The notes under the pieces are model-generated. The model ran no database searches. It was not told where the DNA came from and saw only the letters and a program-made list of their open reading frames with translations. The position numbers and the translations under genes are program-made. Below, piece after piece: positions 35,513 to 50,900 of a stretch of DNA of 64,000 nucleotides. Positions within the stretch are counted from its first letter, which is position 1, and each line of letters opens with the position of its first letter. This DNA is from Hyphochytrium catenoides (taxonomy: Eukaryota; Sar; Hyphochytriomycetes; Hyphochytriales; Hyphochytriaceae): the NCBI GenBank assembly GCA_900088475.1, contig FLMG01000154.1:182744-246743 (forward strand), in the 5' to 3' direction.

Positions 35513-35936
35513 CTCTTTCTTCCTCTCTCTCTCTTTCTCTCTCTCAATCTCTCTCTCTCTTCTGTCTCTTTCTCTCTTCTCTGTCTGGAGCCTCCCTATT
35601 TCTTACCTTGTTTTGCTCGACCTCTTTCTGTCAGAACAGTTCCTTTCTTTATCATAGGAAGGTATCATCGACATCACCTAAAAGCTTTTATAATCTTTCT
35701 ATTTGTGGGAGAGTCTGGAATAAGTCTGTCTAATAAGCATCGAGGGGCATGTCATAGAGAAGAAACTGCGTGCAAGCTACATTTCTCCATTGGCGGCCCT
35801 TGCGATAGGCCAATACTGAGCCCCACGATGGTCCTTAAGTGAGAGGGACGAGGGCGAGAGCTGCGTGCCTCATTCAAGACAATAGGAGGAGACCGATACT
35901 GAGGAGAAGGAAGCTCTTCCATCCAACATCGGAGAC
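34649..35936. other. Intergenic region with CT tract between Dicer and ankyrin kinase
   Basis: About 1.3 kb. The Dicer 3' UTR lies at the left. 34853-35218 is open on the + strand (120 residues, rich in Ser, Pro, Gln), but no splice or family support was found. A dense CT/CTTT tract occupies about 35452-35572; the Leu/Ser frames over it are artefacts. The next gene starts at 35937. Confidence 0.5.
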
Positions 35937-36160
35937 ATGAGTTTCCAGTCCTCGGCTTCACAAGAGCCGGTTCCTGGCCGAAGTGCCATCGCTGACATTG
36001 GTGAGAGACTCAGAAGTGTCGAGCGGGAAAGAGGACAGCGGAAAGAGGACAGGGGAGAGTAAATCAGAGAAGAGAGGGAGAAGAGAAAGAGAGTGAGAGA
36101 AAGAGAGAGGAAGAGGACAGAGAGAGGGACAGACTGAATTAGATAGAGAGACAGAGAGAG

Positions 36161-36197
<37 letters not shown>

Positions 36198-39100
36198 CAC
36201 AACCAGGAAGAACAGGAAAGAAAAAAGCACATGGATATGCATTCTGACGGCCCAATGCACAGAGTCATTCCAGAAGACGTCCTTGCTGCTTTATGTAGCC
36301 TCTCTAGGTAAGACTCAGCCTGTCTTCTGACCGCCAGGACCCGGTGCCTCGTGACAAAAGGCTTCCATGCGTTCTGTCTACCTCTTCCCTGCACACCACT
36401 AAGGGACTTGTTCCTTTCGGCAATTCTCTCCTCCCTCACTTTATCTTTTAGGGCTTGTTGACAAGACAAGGGAGCTACTCGCTGGCGGGCTGTCCGTGAA
36501 CTCTAAAGACTACGATCACAGAACCGCTCTTCACCTGGCAGCCAGCGGTAGGGGAGCTTGCGCCCAATTTTTCCGTCGCCTCATGTCCATGGACTGCTTA
36601 AGGCGACTGAATACCCGTCTGTCTTCAGCTTCTTTTCACTATCCACCTCTGTCTGTCCAGCTTTCCAACACATGACATGCTTGTGCCTACTCATGCCCGT
36701 TATCTTTGTGGTTGTAGAGGGTCAAGTTGAAGAAGTCAAAGTGCTGCTCGAACTGGGGGCAGATGTGAACGCCAAAGACAGATGGGGAGGGACACCTCTT
36801 CAGGATGCTATTAGGCATAAACACGATGAGGTAACGGATAGACCTAGAGAGGACTAAAGCCTGCTTAGGATAGTGTGGCTTTTTCTTCCATCTCGTCTTT
36901 CTTAGATGGAGCTGACCAATGCAGTCCAGTCTTCCATAGCAGAGGCTACACGCGACTTTTGTTAGTTCGCGGCCTCCTTCAGTGGGCCCCGCGTTGTGGG
37001 ACTGCGAGTAATGAAGAATCGCCTTTAACACGCTACAAACACCCCCCCGTCTTGTAGGTGGCCAAGATCCTAAAGTTACGGGGCGCGGCGGTAGATAGTC
37101 CATTTATTTCCGAGGTCATGTGCGCAGCAGCGGGACAGGGAGATCTTGACGAACTGAGGCGTCTGGTAGAGAATGGAGCGCCAGTAGGATCAAAGGACTA
37201 CGATAGGAGGACGGCATTGCACTTGGCGGCATCAGGTTCTGTCCCTCTCCTCTATCAGGCGCTCGCTGCCGTCCTCTTGGTTCGTTCACCTTCAACCTTA
37301 TATGGGTGGGATTGTGCACCTTCCTGGAACTCTATTCCCCACTCTTTCGATATCTGGAGTTGTATAGCATTTGTGGCCTAAGATGATGCCTTGTTTGCTC
37401 CATTCGGTAACACTTACACTAACACTGCACAGAGGGGCATCTTAAGCTCGTGCAATATCTGGTAGAGAGTGGTGCAGATCTTGATGCAAAGGACAGGTGA
37501 GATGCATGAAAAGCAACCTCCGTTGTCCTAGCCTACTCCATGCCACCCAGCTCTCGGATCCCAACCCTTCAGACCTTTCTCTCATGCATTCTACTAACTG
37601 GGCTGTCTTCTCATTCGTTTCAAGATGGGGCTCGGCGCCTCTGGACGATGCTCTGCGGTACAAGAAGCAGGAAGTGGCAGGTATCTTAATCCCCTTGGGG
37701 GTGCTGTTGCTCTCGGGCTGTTACTGTTGGAAGCACCCCTCAGTCTGTCCTGCTCTTCGCCGTTTACTGAACCCGGCATCCTCTCCAACTCGCAGATTAC
37801 CTACGAAGCAAGGGGGCCACCATGAATGGGGTCTCTTCTACAAAGGCACAGGATCTCTGCAACGCTGCTGCTATTGGAAATGTGTACGAGATGTGGTGCT
37901 TCTTTTTCTTTATTTTGTCATCTGATGCTCTTGTCCAGCGATGACGTACTGCGATTGCTTAAGGAAGGGGTGCAGCCTAATGATCATGACTATGACAGAA
38001 GGACCCCACTCCACATTGCAGCTGCGGGTAAGTGCTTTAGACTTATACTCGTCTCTGATGAGAGGCGTTCCTTCGGAAGGTAGACCCAGTTCCCTGACGT
38101 TTGTCGATTTTTAGAGGGTCAGCTGGAAGTAGCTAAGGTTCTTCTAGAGAACGGTGCGAACGTAAACGCTTTGGATAGATGGGGAAATACTCCCCTATCT
38201 GAGAGTAGAAGTGGAAAGCATAAGACCATTAGCCGCCTTCTCTCTTCGAAAGGTGGCCGGATGGCTACTAGTAGAGACAATAATAACTGGGAGATAGGCC
38301 CTTCCGAAGTAGAGTTTCTGGTGAGACTGCTTATACTCTATTGGCTCTGAGTGCGCTCTGTTGTCCGCTTTTAGACTTAGTGTCCTAGATATGAACGCCT
38401 TATCTCGTAGAATGACGGTTCTCTAATGCTATTACGTCCTCTCCCCTTACTTCTTACTTTCAGGACGAGATAGGAAGAGGAGAGTTTGGAACGGTGAGAC
38501 TTAATTCCAGGCCAGCTTCTCAAAAGCATATGTGGTTCCCCCCTCTCTCGTCACTAAATACTAACTACCTCGGATTGTCTCACTTAAAGATCTATCGCGG
38601 CAAATGGCGAGGCCTGGAGGTGGCAGTAAAACGAATTCGAGTGGATTTGGCCACAGACAGGCTCCAGCTCGCCCTCAAGGACTTACACAACGAAGTGGCA
38701 CTGATGAGGTAGAAGAAACCATAGGATGGGGAAAATATGAGGTTTAAGTTTAATTAGACAGAGAGATATGCAACAGGAAAGACTGAAGGTGACGAGACGG
38801 AGGGTGCGGTCAATTTGATAGGTTAGAGAGCGTAGGGATACAAAGCACCAAAAAAGGGAGAGAGCTGTGTGTATGTGTGTGTGTGTGTGTGTGGAGGCGG
38901 GGGCCATGCATCTAGGGAGCACCGCGCCAGTAAGCTCACTGCGTTCCTCTTTCTCCGCATCACCAAGCACCTTTCGGCATCCGAACTTAGTAATGCTATT
39001 GGGCGCTTGTCTGAAGGACCAGCCCTTTCTAGTGCAAGAGTTCATGCCGAACGGAGATCTCCAACATCTTCTANNNNNNNNNNNNNNNNNNNNNNNNNNN

Positions 39101-40398
39101 NNNNNNNNNNNNNNNNNNNNNNNNNNNNNNNNNNNNNNNNACCGAAAGCCCCCAGTTGTCCACAGGTAAGAATTTCTACGGTTGAGCGGGAGTCATAGGT
39201 GAAACGCAGAGGATTATAAAACAGAGGGACAGCGGGATACCAACGGCTAGGGAAAGGCAAAGAATTTGTGGAGGAAGTCGTGTTATGGCTGAAGACCATA
39301 CTGAGGCTCATTATTGGGCGGAGGCTTGGGTATAAGGCACAAGTAAAGCGTTGTCAGGCTTGTGCTCGCTAACTCAATGGTACAGAGACTTGAAGCCGTC
39401 CAATTTACTTTTTGACGGCGATTTTCACCTGAAGGTAGGGAAGATTACTGCAGGACTGATACTTGGTCATCAAGGTCTAGGTGGTCTCATCAATTTTGCT
39501 CTTCGAATGGTCAATGACATGCAGATCGGCGACTTTGGTCTTGGGAAGATTATTCAAGACATGCAGGATGAGGAAAGCGTCCATCGAGGGAAGAATACCA
39601 CATACAAAATGACGGGAGAGACCGGCAGCTACAGATGTAAGCACGCTACGGCCGAAACCCTCTGACCTGAGAAAGGCCGAACACCTCTGACGTGATGGAG
39701 GGTTTTACTAACTATGGCCCCGTCTAATTGTCGTTCTTCTCTAGATATGGCTCCGGAGGTCTTCAGGAACGAAAAGTACAATGAGAAGGTTGATGTGTAC
39801 TCGTAAGTAGTGGATTCTTGGCTGTGTGTCCAATCTTTAGAGCGTTACTGGTCAATAGCATCAATAGGTCGAGCGATTGCGCGTCACGCTTGGCCACTTA
39901 CTCGAATCTTTTGAACATATCTCTTAAACGACCTTAGGTATGCAATCATTCTTTGGTACATGGCCTGCATGCAAATGCCATTCGGAGGGATCAATCCGCA
40001 GGAAGTAGCGGCCAGGGCCGCACTCGAGCATCACCGGCCCGATGTGTAAGTGGAAGCGCGGTCCTGATCTCCTTAACACTTATTCCATAACGAATCCCTC
40101 TAGCTATAAAGGGATACAGGCTCCTCCCATTTAGCCATTCCTAGATACTCTGTCTGTCTCTTTCTCTAGTTAAATGTCTGTCTCTTTCTTTAGTTAAGTG
40201 AGGCTCATCCTTTGGCCCTTCTTAAACTTTCCTTATCTCAGGACGAAGGTTGACATTCCCGTCTTGGCTAAGATCATTGAGCGAGCCTGGGCCCCTTCTC
40301 CCGGTGACCGGCCCTCTTTCAACGAGATTCTAAGTATCCTTGAGCCCGCCAGCGAGAGGAGCAACAGTGCCAACAAAAAGAAATGTACACAGCAGTAA
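35937..40398 (+). CDS. Ankyrin-repeat TKL-type protein kinase
   Basis: Seventeen exons: 35937-36000, 36452-36547, 36718-36830, 37058-37235, 37433-37496, 37625-37680, 37796-37895, 37939-38027, 38115-38320, 38464-38493, 38590-38708, 38968-39165 (contains 67 N), 39386-39434, 39525-39636, 39745-39802, 39938-40045, 40242-40398; exactly 599 codons with stop, so the gap length as drawn keeps the frame. The N-terminal half has ankyrin repeats in three related pairs (DYDHRTALHLAAS, DYDRRTALHLAAS, DYDRRTPLHIAAA, each followed by an exon with GADVNAKDRWG-like sequence). The kinase has IGRGEFGT, LEVAVKRI, HRDLKPSNLLF, IGDFGLGKII, YRYMAPEVF, DVYSYAIILWYM and PGDRPSFNEIL. It resembles the ankyrin-kinase arrangement of integrin-linked-kinase-like and protist TKL kinases; the catalytic Lys, HRD and DFG are all present, so it should be active, probably on Ser/Thr. 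Substrates cannot be told. Confidence 0.9.
36056..36194. repeat. GA purine tract in first intron of the ankyrin kinase
   Basis: A run of AGAGAG and GACAGAG units on the + strand, densest at 36165-36194. It is complementary in composition to the CT tract at 35452-35572 about 0.5 kb upstream. Confidence 0.85.
38866..38893. repeat. GT microsatellite
   Basis: A (GT)n run with one interruption in the intron before the kinase exon starting at 38968. Length is likely to vary between strains. Confidence 0.9.
39074..39140. other. Assembly gap (67 N) inside a kinase exon
   Basis: The gap removes about 22 residues between GDLQHLL and the catalytic HRD exon. In TKL kinases this stretch is the helix before the catalytic loop. 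The true missing length is unknown, although 67 keeps the frame. Confidence 0.95.
40153..40200. repeat. 24-bp tandem repeat next to an acceptor site
   Basis: Two near-identical 24-base units (40153-40176, 40177-40200) in the last intron of the ankyrin kinase gene. Each carries a pyrimidine run followed by a CTAG or TTAG, so each resembles an acceptor; the phase-correct acceptor is further on, before 40242. Confidence 0.75.
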
Positions 40399-41535
40399 AG
40401 CAACTGATCGACCAGATGTATGTAAGGGGATAGAACACCCTCGCCATCAAGACATTTAGACATATGTCTCACAGTATCATAAACATGTATGGCACACTTC
40501 TCCAGGCGGGTCTTTTTCGGCAAGCACTCCAAGGAGAAGACGACGGCTAAACGTCTTAGGCAAGTGTCTAGTCAAAGTTTTTTTCCGTAAGAGGTAAAGA
40601 GAGGAGAGGCTTGGCCATAAGGAAGCACCAGCAATCTGAAAGACCTGGCAATGCAAGGTCAATCAGTATCAGGCACCAAGGCATTGGCGTACAAGGTTAT
40701 GTCTTGTACGAAAGTTGCGGCGAGAGCAGGAGAGTAGAGGACCAGGGTAAGGGCTTGGCCAACCCAGGTCACGTCTCGGGCGATCAGTAATACAATGATA
40801 GAAAGGGGTTCCTATGATTCTTACTGGTGCATAAAAGTAGGAACAGCAAACATAGGGTTCCAGGCTTTGTAGCACCTCTAGGGACCTTTCTACTCCTTTC
40901 TCTAGTTCTTGGTCACTTGGAGCCAAGCGGCAGCAAAGATCGTGCTGTTCGGGTCGTTATCAGTGTCTTGACAAGTAGTTCTATCCATCTCCAGAATAAC
41001 GGACAGATCTTTCTTTATAGTTACTATAAAAGAACACCAACAAAAAGAGAGACATATCTGACACTGATCTGGGTCATCGGTAACCGAATATTTCCTATAT
41101 GATAACCAGTTTGGACGCTCTGTTCTTTTCTCCGCGTGCTGATACAGGCGTACAACTGAACTCGTCACAAACCACAGTTGTACAAGTACGACGGGTGTAT
41201 CCAGAAGTTTCTCCCCTTACAAGGGGTTCAGAATGTAGGTCGCCCTGTGTTGTGGAGCGAAGGGAAGCGATTGATCGTTCGCTTGCGTTCGCAGATGTCC
41301 CACGCCGCGCCGCGCCGCCAGCGATCGATGATGGCCCTTGCTGGCCGAGCTTGCACAATGCCAGAGCTCTAAACCAGCCCCTTGTCGTCTGCTTTGGATC
41401 GTGGGCTCCTATTCACCGTTCCTTCTTCCTTTGATCTGGTCTGCTTATCACGAGAGTTGGATCCGGTCTGCTTAAGATAAAACCGACACGTCAGGCATCC
41501 TCATCATCATCATAGGTCCCTCCCCAAGCGGAATC
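40399..41535. other. Intergenic region upstream of the FYVE-SYLF gene
   Basis: About 1.1 kb with no gene I can support. Frames on both strands are short and lack motifs. It should contain the kinase 3' end and the promoter of the next gene. No repeats of note. Confidence 0.5.
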
Positions 41536-44500
41536 ATGGTGTTTTGTCCTGAGTGCGGCAAAGATGCTGGTGATAGGAAGTTCTGCGGAGAGTGTGGCTA
41601 CTCGTTGAAGGCGTTGCGGCCCGTAACTGCCGTTGAAGTGGACGATGATATCCCACCACCTCCACCTCCTCCCCCACCGCCACGTCCTCCCTCTGGCTGG
41701 AACGCAAGTAAAGGTGCTATTGGAGGCATAGGCGGCCGCAGAACTACCTCTGCGGCGCCCCCACCTCCTCCACCCCCGCCTCCTCCTCCTCCTCGTCCTC
41801 CAGTGTCAGTTATGGGTGGACCCGGGGTTAATGGAGTCGCCAAGTACGGTCCAAAGGCCGTAGCAGTCAGCGTTTCCACGACTCCTGCTACCGCAACAGG
41901 TAGGAACAACCACTTCCATGTATACATTGATATTAGGGGCCATCTTTGCTAAGTCGTACCGCTTGAACTGCACGTACCTAGCGGTAATGGAAGTTCCCCC
42001 AGCAGCAGTTGGAGAGGAGGCTCAAGAGCTGTATAAGAAGGTTATTCGTAGAGTTAGAGAGCGCACTCAGGACGAGGAGACAGTCAAGAGTTTTAAGCTG
42101 AACTGCAAAAACTATGGCAATGGAGTGTGTACAGCGGACTACTTCCTTGGCGATCTCAGTGACCTATTGGGGACAAATACCGTCAGCGAGTTGCTCATGG
42201 ACCTTGTGCGCCTTGTGCCTTCAGAAGATAAAAGAAGGGAGCTCCTCTTTGCTTTTGCGGCAATGACTGTTGTGGGTAAGCCACTTCTCTCCTTTTGCAT
42301 CGTGATAAGAAGCGCTTCTTTCTATCTCCGCTTCCTGCTTCCAGCTGCTAAGTGTTATTAGGCTTAGGGTTGCATGGAAGTGGGTTATCCTATGACGTTA
42401 TGTTGACTTCTTTTTCAATGCGCTATCCTTCATTTCACCTCCAGATGAGTACACTCGGGATGGCTCTTCGGGCTCCTTTGAGAGCAGCTATAGGTATGCA
42501 CCCTTCGCACCACTTACTATGAGATTTCGTCTGGTTCATTCGGGCCCTCTGGTTCCTTCTCAGCATGGAGCCGTTTTCTTCCATTTAGTTGTCTCGATCT
42601 ATTTGTGATGTTTTCCTTCCTAGCCCTCGGTCAAGGTCAGGCAGTATGGGACGCGCATCTGGCAGTGGACGCTACAAGGATCATCCCACCTGTGATATGT
42701 GTGCTGCAAAGTTTGAGCTGGTTGGCAAACCAAGACACCAGTGGTAGGTACTAGTATCAAGAGCTTGAGCTTCTTCTTGGCTCCTGGCTGCCCACTCGCT
42801 ACGATCTTCTTCTTGACACCTATCCCCTAGAAAGGTGCAGCTACATGAGAGAAAGCAACTAGATTTTTGCTCTATTCTCTTCCTCTTTTGAATGTAATCC
42901 ATTCCATTGTTCTTGCCAGGTCTCCCCTTCTATCTTTTCTAGTCCCAGCTTTTCACTTGTACTCATTTGGAATCTGCCTTCTAACTATTGTTTCGTCTCT
43001 TCCTTCTTAGTCGAATGTGCGGCATATATGTTTGTGGCACATGCTCATCCAGCCGGCTATTGATACCCCCGGGACAACAGTACGCAAAGGCCAAAAATTA
43101 TCAGCCATCAGTTCCTCAACGGGTCTGTGGCCCATGTGCGACTCTGCTGCAGCCTTTGCAGGCAGATCTAGGTAGGATGGACTGCAAATCGATTATATTG
43201 GCTAATAGCTTTTAGCTTGAAAAGCAGGGAGAAGGTGGCAAACTGACAGGGGAAACAAAGGGACATGATACGTAAGAGGAGAGAGAGTCTCCAATGAAGC
43301 TTAGGCTAGAAAGAAAGGGAATTAGAGGACAAGGGAGAGCAAGGTAACGTACCCTCTCAATGCGACAAAGCCTTGTATAAGGGGCCTCGGTGGAAAGAAC
43401 GTTACCTTTCAAGGTTAAACACTGACGTCATAACTCTTTTGTCTCCATAGTTGAAACCTATGGGAACTTCAACAAGGAGAATCCACATGAGGCCAAGCTA
43501 CGCTTCCATCTGTACGTGCCGTCGGGTCTCAGAGCTTGATCATGGCTCTCAGAGCAGTCCTATCATTTTTACCTTTCAGTTTTCCTTTGAAAGCCAGAAG
43601 CTACGATAGACTCCGAAGCTACGATAGACAATGTCGACTTCCCGTCCTGATAATTGAAAACTTGTCCTTATCCTTAGTGTTCTCCCTATCCAGGCCGTAT
43701 TCGAGCTCTCTAGAGAAAGAATGCAAGAATGCTGCAGACATTTTGGGGAACTTCTTTAGGAACGAACTGGGGAGTGCCATGGACCGATCTGTGCCCACTG
43801 CCCTTCTGAAACGAGCAAGCGGGCTGGCTATTATCACTGTCATCAACGGAGGATTTCTTGTCAGGTAGCCGCCCCGTTACCCTTGTGTAACCTTCTGCAT
43901 GTTCTCGCCTGAACTCTATTTGACACACGCCCTTAAGCCTCACCTTTTTTTTCTGTGGCACTTGACCTGAAGTATGCCGTTGTTGCTGTTCGCCCTCGTT
44001 GACATCTCTCGCGTTGCTGCCACCACTACTTTAGTGGTAAGGTCGGAACAGGACTCGTGGTTGCGAAGCTACCAGATGGTAGCTGGAGTGCGCCCTGTGC
44101 TATAGGGATGGCAGGTGGTGTTCTTGTTTTGAGCTTGACCTAGCCTCTATTTAGCCCCTGGCTCTATGTGTCTTCCACTTTGACCTTTCTACTATCTTGT
44201 CTAGCCACTCTTAACCATATTAGCTACTTTCGCTTGTACACGGATCTCCGCTAGATGAGGTGTCGTCAACTGCAGTTCTTTGAAGGATTGACTCCCTTCC
44301 TATGGATATTGTCCTTCCTTCTCTGGGCCCCCATTGGTCATCAACAGTACCTTATCCACTAATCGTCAGCCACTTCTTACCATCTCTCTTCCTTGTGCAG
44401 CATACTGAGACTCTCTTTCCCCTTCGCAGGTCTTGGAGGGGGCTTCCTCATTGGTGCTGAAGTCGTGGAGTTCTTGATTATTCTGTAAGCATGCGATCGC

Positions 44501-45521
44501 CCATTCTTTGAAGAGCTCGTGAGTATAGTCTGACACGACTGCGTCGCCTGTTCTCTTATCGCCCTCGTCCTTCATTAAAACTGTTGTCTCCAAAGGGGCT
44601 CGGAGGCAGCTGTGAAGGTTTTCTATCACGGCCAAGTCAACTTAGGCGCTCAGCTGGATGTAACGGTGGGCCCAGTAGGTGAGCTAAAGAGAAGTTGGGA
44701 CACATCTTTCATAGACATATCATACTCATCTGGGCCTCTCGCGGAGCCGAGGATGATAGTAGAGGGCTAATGCTGTGTTGACTGCAATGCAATCTCCCGT
44801 TGATCTCTCAAACTCTATTCCCTTCTACAGGACGAGCCGCACGAGCTGCTGCAGCTGCCAGCAAGGGCGGTCTGGGAGTAAACTACAGCTACTCGCATGC
44901 GAGAGGCTTCTTCGCTGGAATGTCCCTTGAGGGCGGAGTTATTATCACTAGGAAAGGTGAGCCTTTGATCGCTTCTTTTGCGCTTTAAAGAGCTCATAAG
45001 AGTGAGCGGGCTTCTGAATCTCTGGTTTTCTAGACTTGAATGCGAAATTCTATGGACAGCAAGTTGAGGCGCGGGACCTCTTAGAAGGAAACTTTGAACA
45101 GCCCCGCGCTGCACAGCCATTATATGACGGAATAGTTGATGCCATGCATGGAGTGCAGCAGTATGAGGTACGACATCTACTTGAAGCTGGGACAAAGAAA
45201 GCGTGTCCTAAATGACAAGAGGAAAAGGACCAGCATGTTTGCTTACTTTAGCAGAGAGAATGAGGAGCCCTTTGCTTCCTTCACCAACCGTTGGGCACTG
45301 ATGCACGCCGTCTGCAAACTCTATCTACGTCTCTACTTTCGCTCGCGTTATTGCTCTTGCGCTTATTTTGCCGACGGCTCACGATTGCTTTGTCTCATCA
45401 GGAAGAGAGGGAGTTATCTGAGAGGAATGTTCCAACATGCCGCAGTTGTGGTTGCGATTCTTATACGAGACCTGGTGTGCCCTTCTCCAAGAAGTGCAAG
45501 ACCTGCGGCCACACTCACTAA
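41536..45521 (+). CDS. Zinc-ribbon / FYVE / SYLF (Ysc84-like) protein
   Basis: Thirteen exons: 41536-41899, 41982-42275, 42445-42493, 42624-42743, 43011-43171, 43451-43511, 43694-43864, 44035-44114, 44430-44484, 44596-44678, 44831-44956, 45034-45167, 45402-45521; exactly 606 codons with stop. Order: an N-terminal zinc ribbon (MVFCPECGKDAGDRKFCGECG); two polyproline runs, the second of 12; a helical segment (KVIRRVRERTQDEETVKSF ... ELLMDLVRLVPSEDKRRELL) that recalls the C-terminal domain of ZNF598-type proteins; a FYVE finger (CDMCAAKF, RHQCRMCGIYVCGTCS, RVCGPC); a SYLF lipid-binding domain (ALLKRASGLAIITVINGGF, GLGGGFLIGAEVVEFLII, GVNYSYSHARGFFAGMSLEG); and a C-terminal zinc ribbon (CRSCGCDSY ... 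KKCKTCGH). FYVE plus SYLF points to phosphoinositide membranes of the endocytic route; polyproline may recruit actin factors. Tryptophan of the usual FYVE WxxD motif is absent. Confidence 0.9.
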
Positions 45522-45687
45522 TCTGTGACCCTCTTCTCGGTTCTTTTTCTATTGTACAGATCCTTTGGGAGTGACGTCTTGCTCTTCCTCTTACCCCTTA
45601 GTTTACCCCTTAGAGTCACGCAACCTATTTCCTCTAGCAGCCTTCCAGGCTAGACTGCCGACTACTATATTTATCTCTAAGCAGCAC

Positions 45688-50063
<4,376 letters not shown>

Positions 50064-50900
50064 CTTCAAGCGCCTAACCGAACGAGACGTTTGACCTCTC
50101 CAGAGGCTTCTCCTCCTCTCACTTTGTCCACAGCTCCTTCTCTCGCAAGCAATAAAGCTTCGTGATCCACCAGTTCTTGCAACCCTAAGCAAAGCTTTCT
50201 TCTAAAACCCCTCCTGTGCGGCTTCTACTTCTCTAACTGTCCCGCCTTGCGCAAAGCGGTCTGCTTGCCTGCCTGGCTTTCAGCCTGAAGGCATCTTGAC
50301 ATGATGGCGTCACGCACTGTCCTGCCAAGGATCGTAAGTCTTCAAGTCATCAGCCACTGGGCAGACAACGGGCGGCGCTTCAAACGATGAACAATCAGGA
50401 TCTTCATCTTCCAAGCACCTTCCGAATCCTAAGTAGCGACATTCCTAGGGCATAACTTGTACCAGATTCCATCAAATGTAGTAAGAGTGATGGAACCGCT
50501 ATATTTAGAGCCTAATACCGGCTACCATGCAGAGAGAACACGCAAATCTCTGGGTTATGCGAATAACGCTAACCAAAGTGTTGAGGGGTTTTCAGTGGGA
50601 AGTGATGATGCCTTGACCAGCGGGAGCAGATGATGGAGGCAGCAAGGGCTAAGACAGACGAAGAAGCCGAGCAGTAGAGCCCTGGAAAGTGCGGATGTCT
50701 TTCAGATAGAAAGAGCCTCCTAAGCGACAGGGAAAGCTATCAGCGGAGGAAGAGCAGGCTATAGTCGCTACACATACGATAAGGCACCTCACATAGGGAC
50801 GCTACCGCGCTGGCAGAAAGGTCGCAAGCAAAGCAATTAAATGTGAGCGACAGGGAGAGCAATAGTAGCGCCGGGAAGGACAGACAAGCACGGAGAGGAG
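50064..50900. other. Intergenic region between divergent genes
   Basis: About 0.8 kb between the GPATCH8-like (-) and isopentenyl phosphate kinase (+) starts, presumably holding both promoters. Short frames occur but none has motif or splice support. Confidence 0.5.

Noticed and set aside
35258-35842. 194-residue frame across the second CT tract
   Set aside because: Its middle is repeat-coded Leu/Ser; flanks show no motif.
35870-36469. Long minus-strand frame in the first intron of the ankyrin kinase
   Set aside because: Driven by the GA tract and antisense to phase-supported exons.
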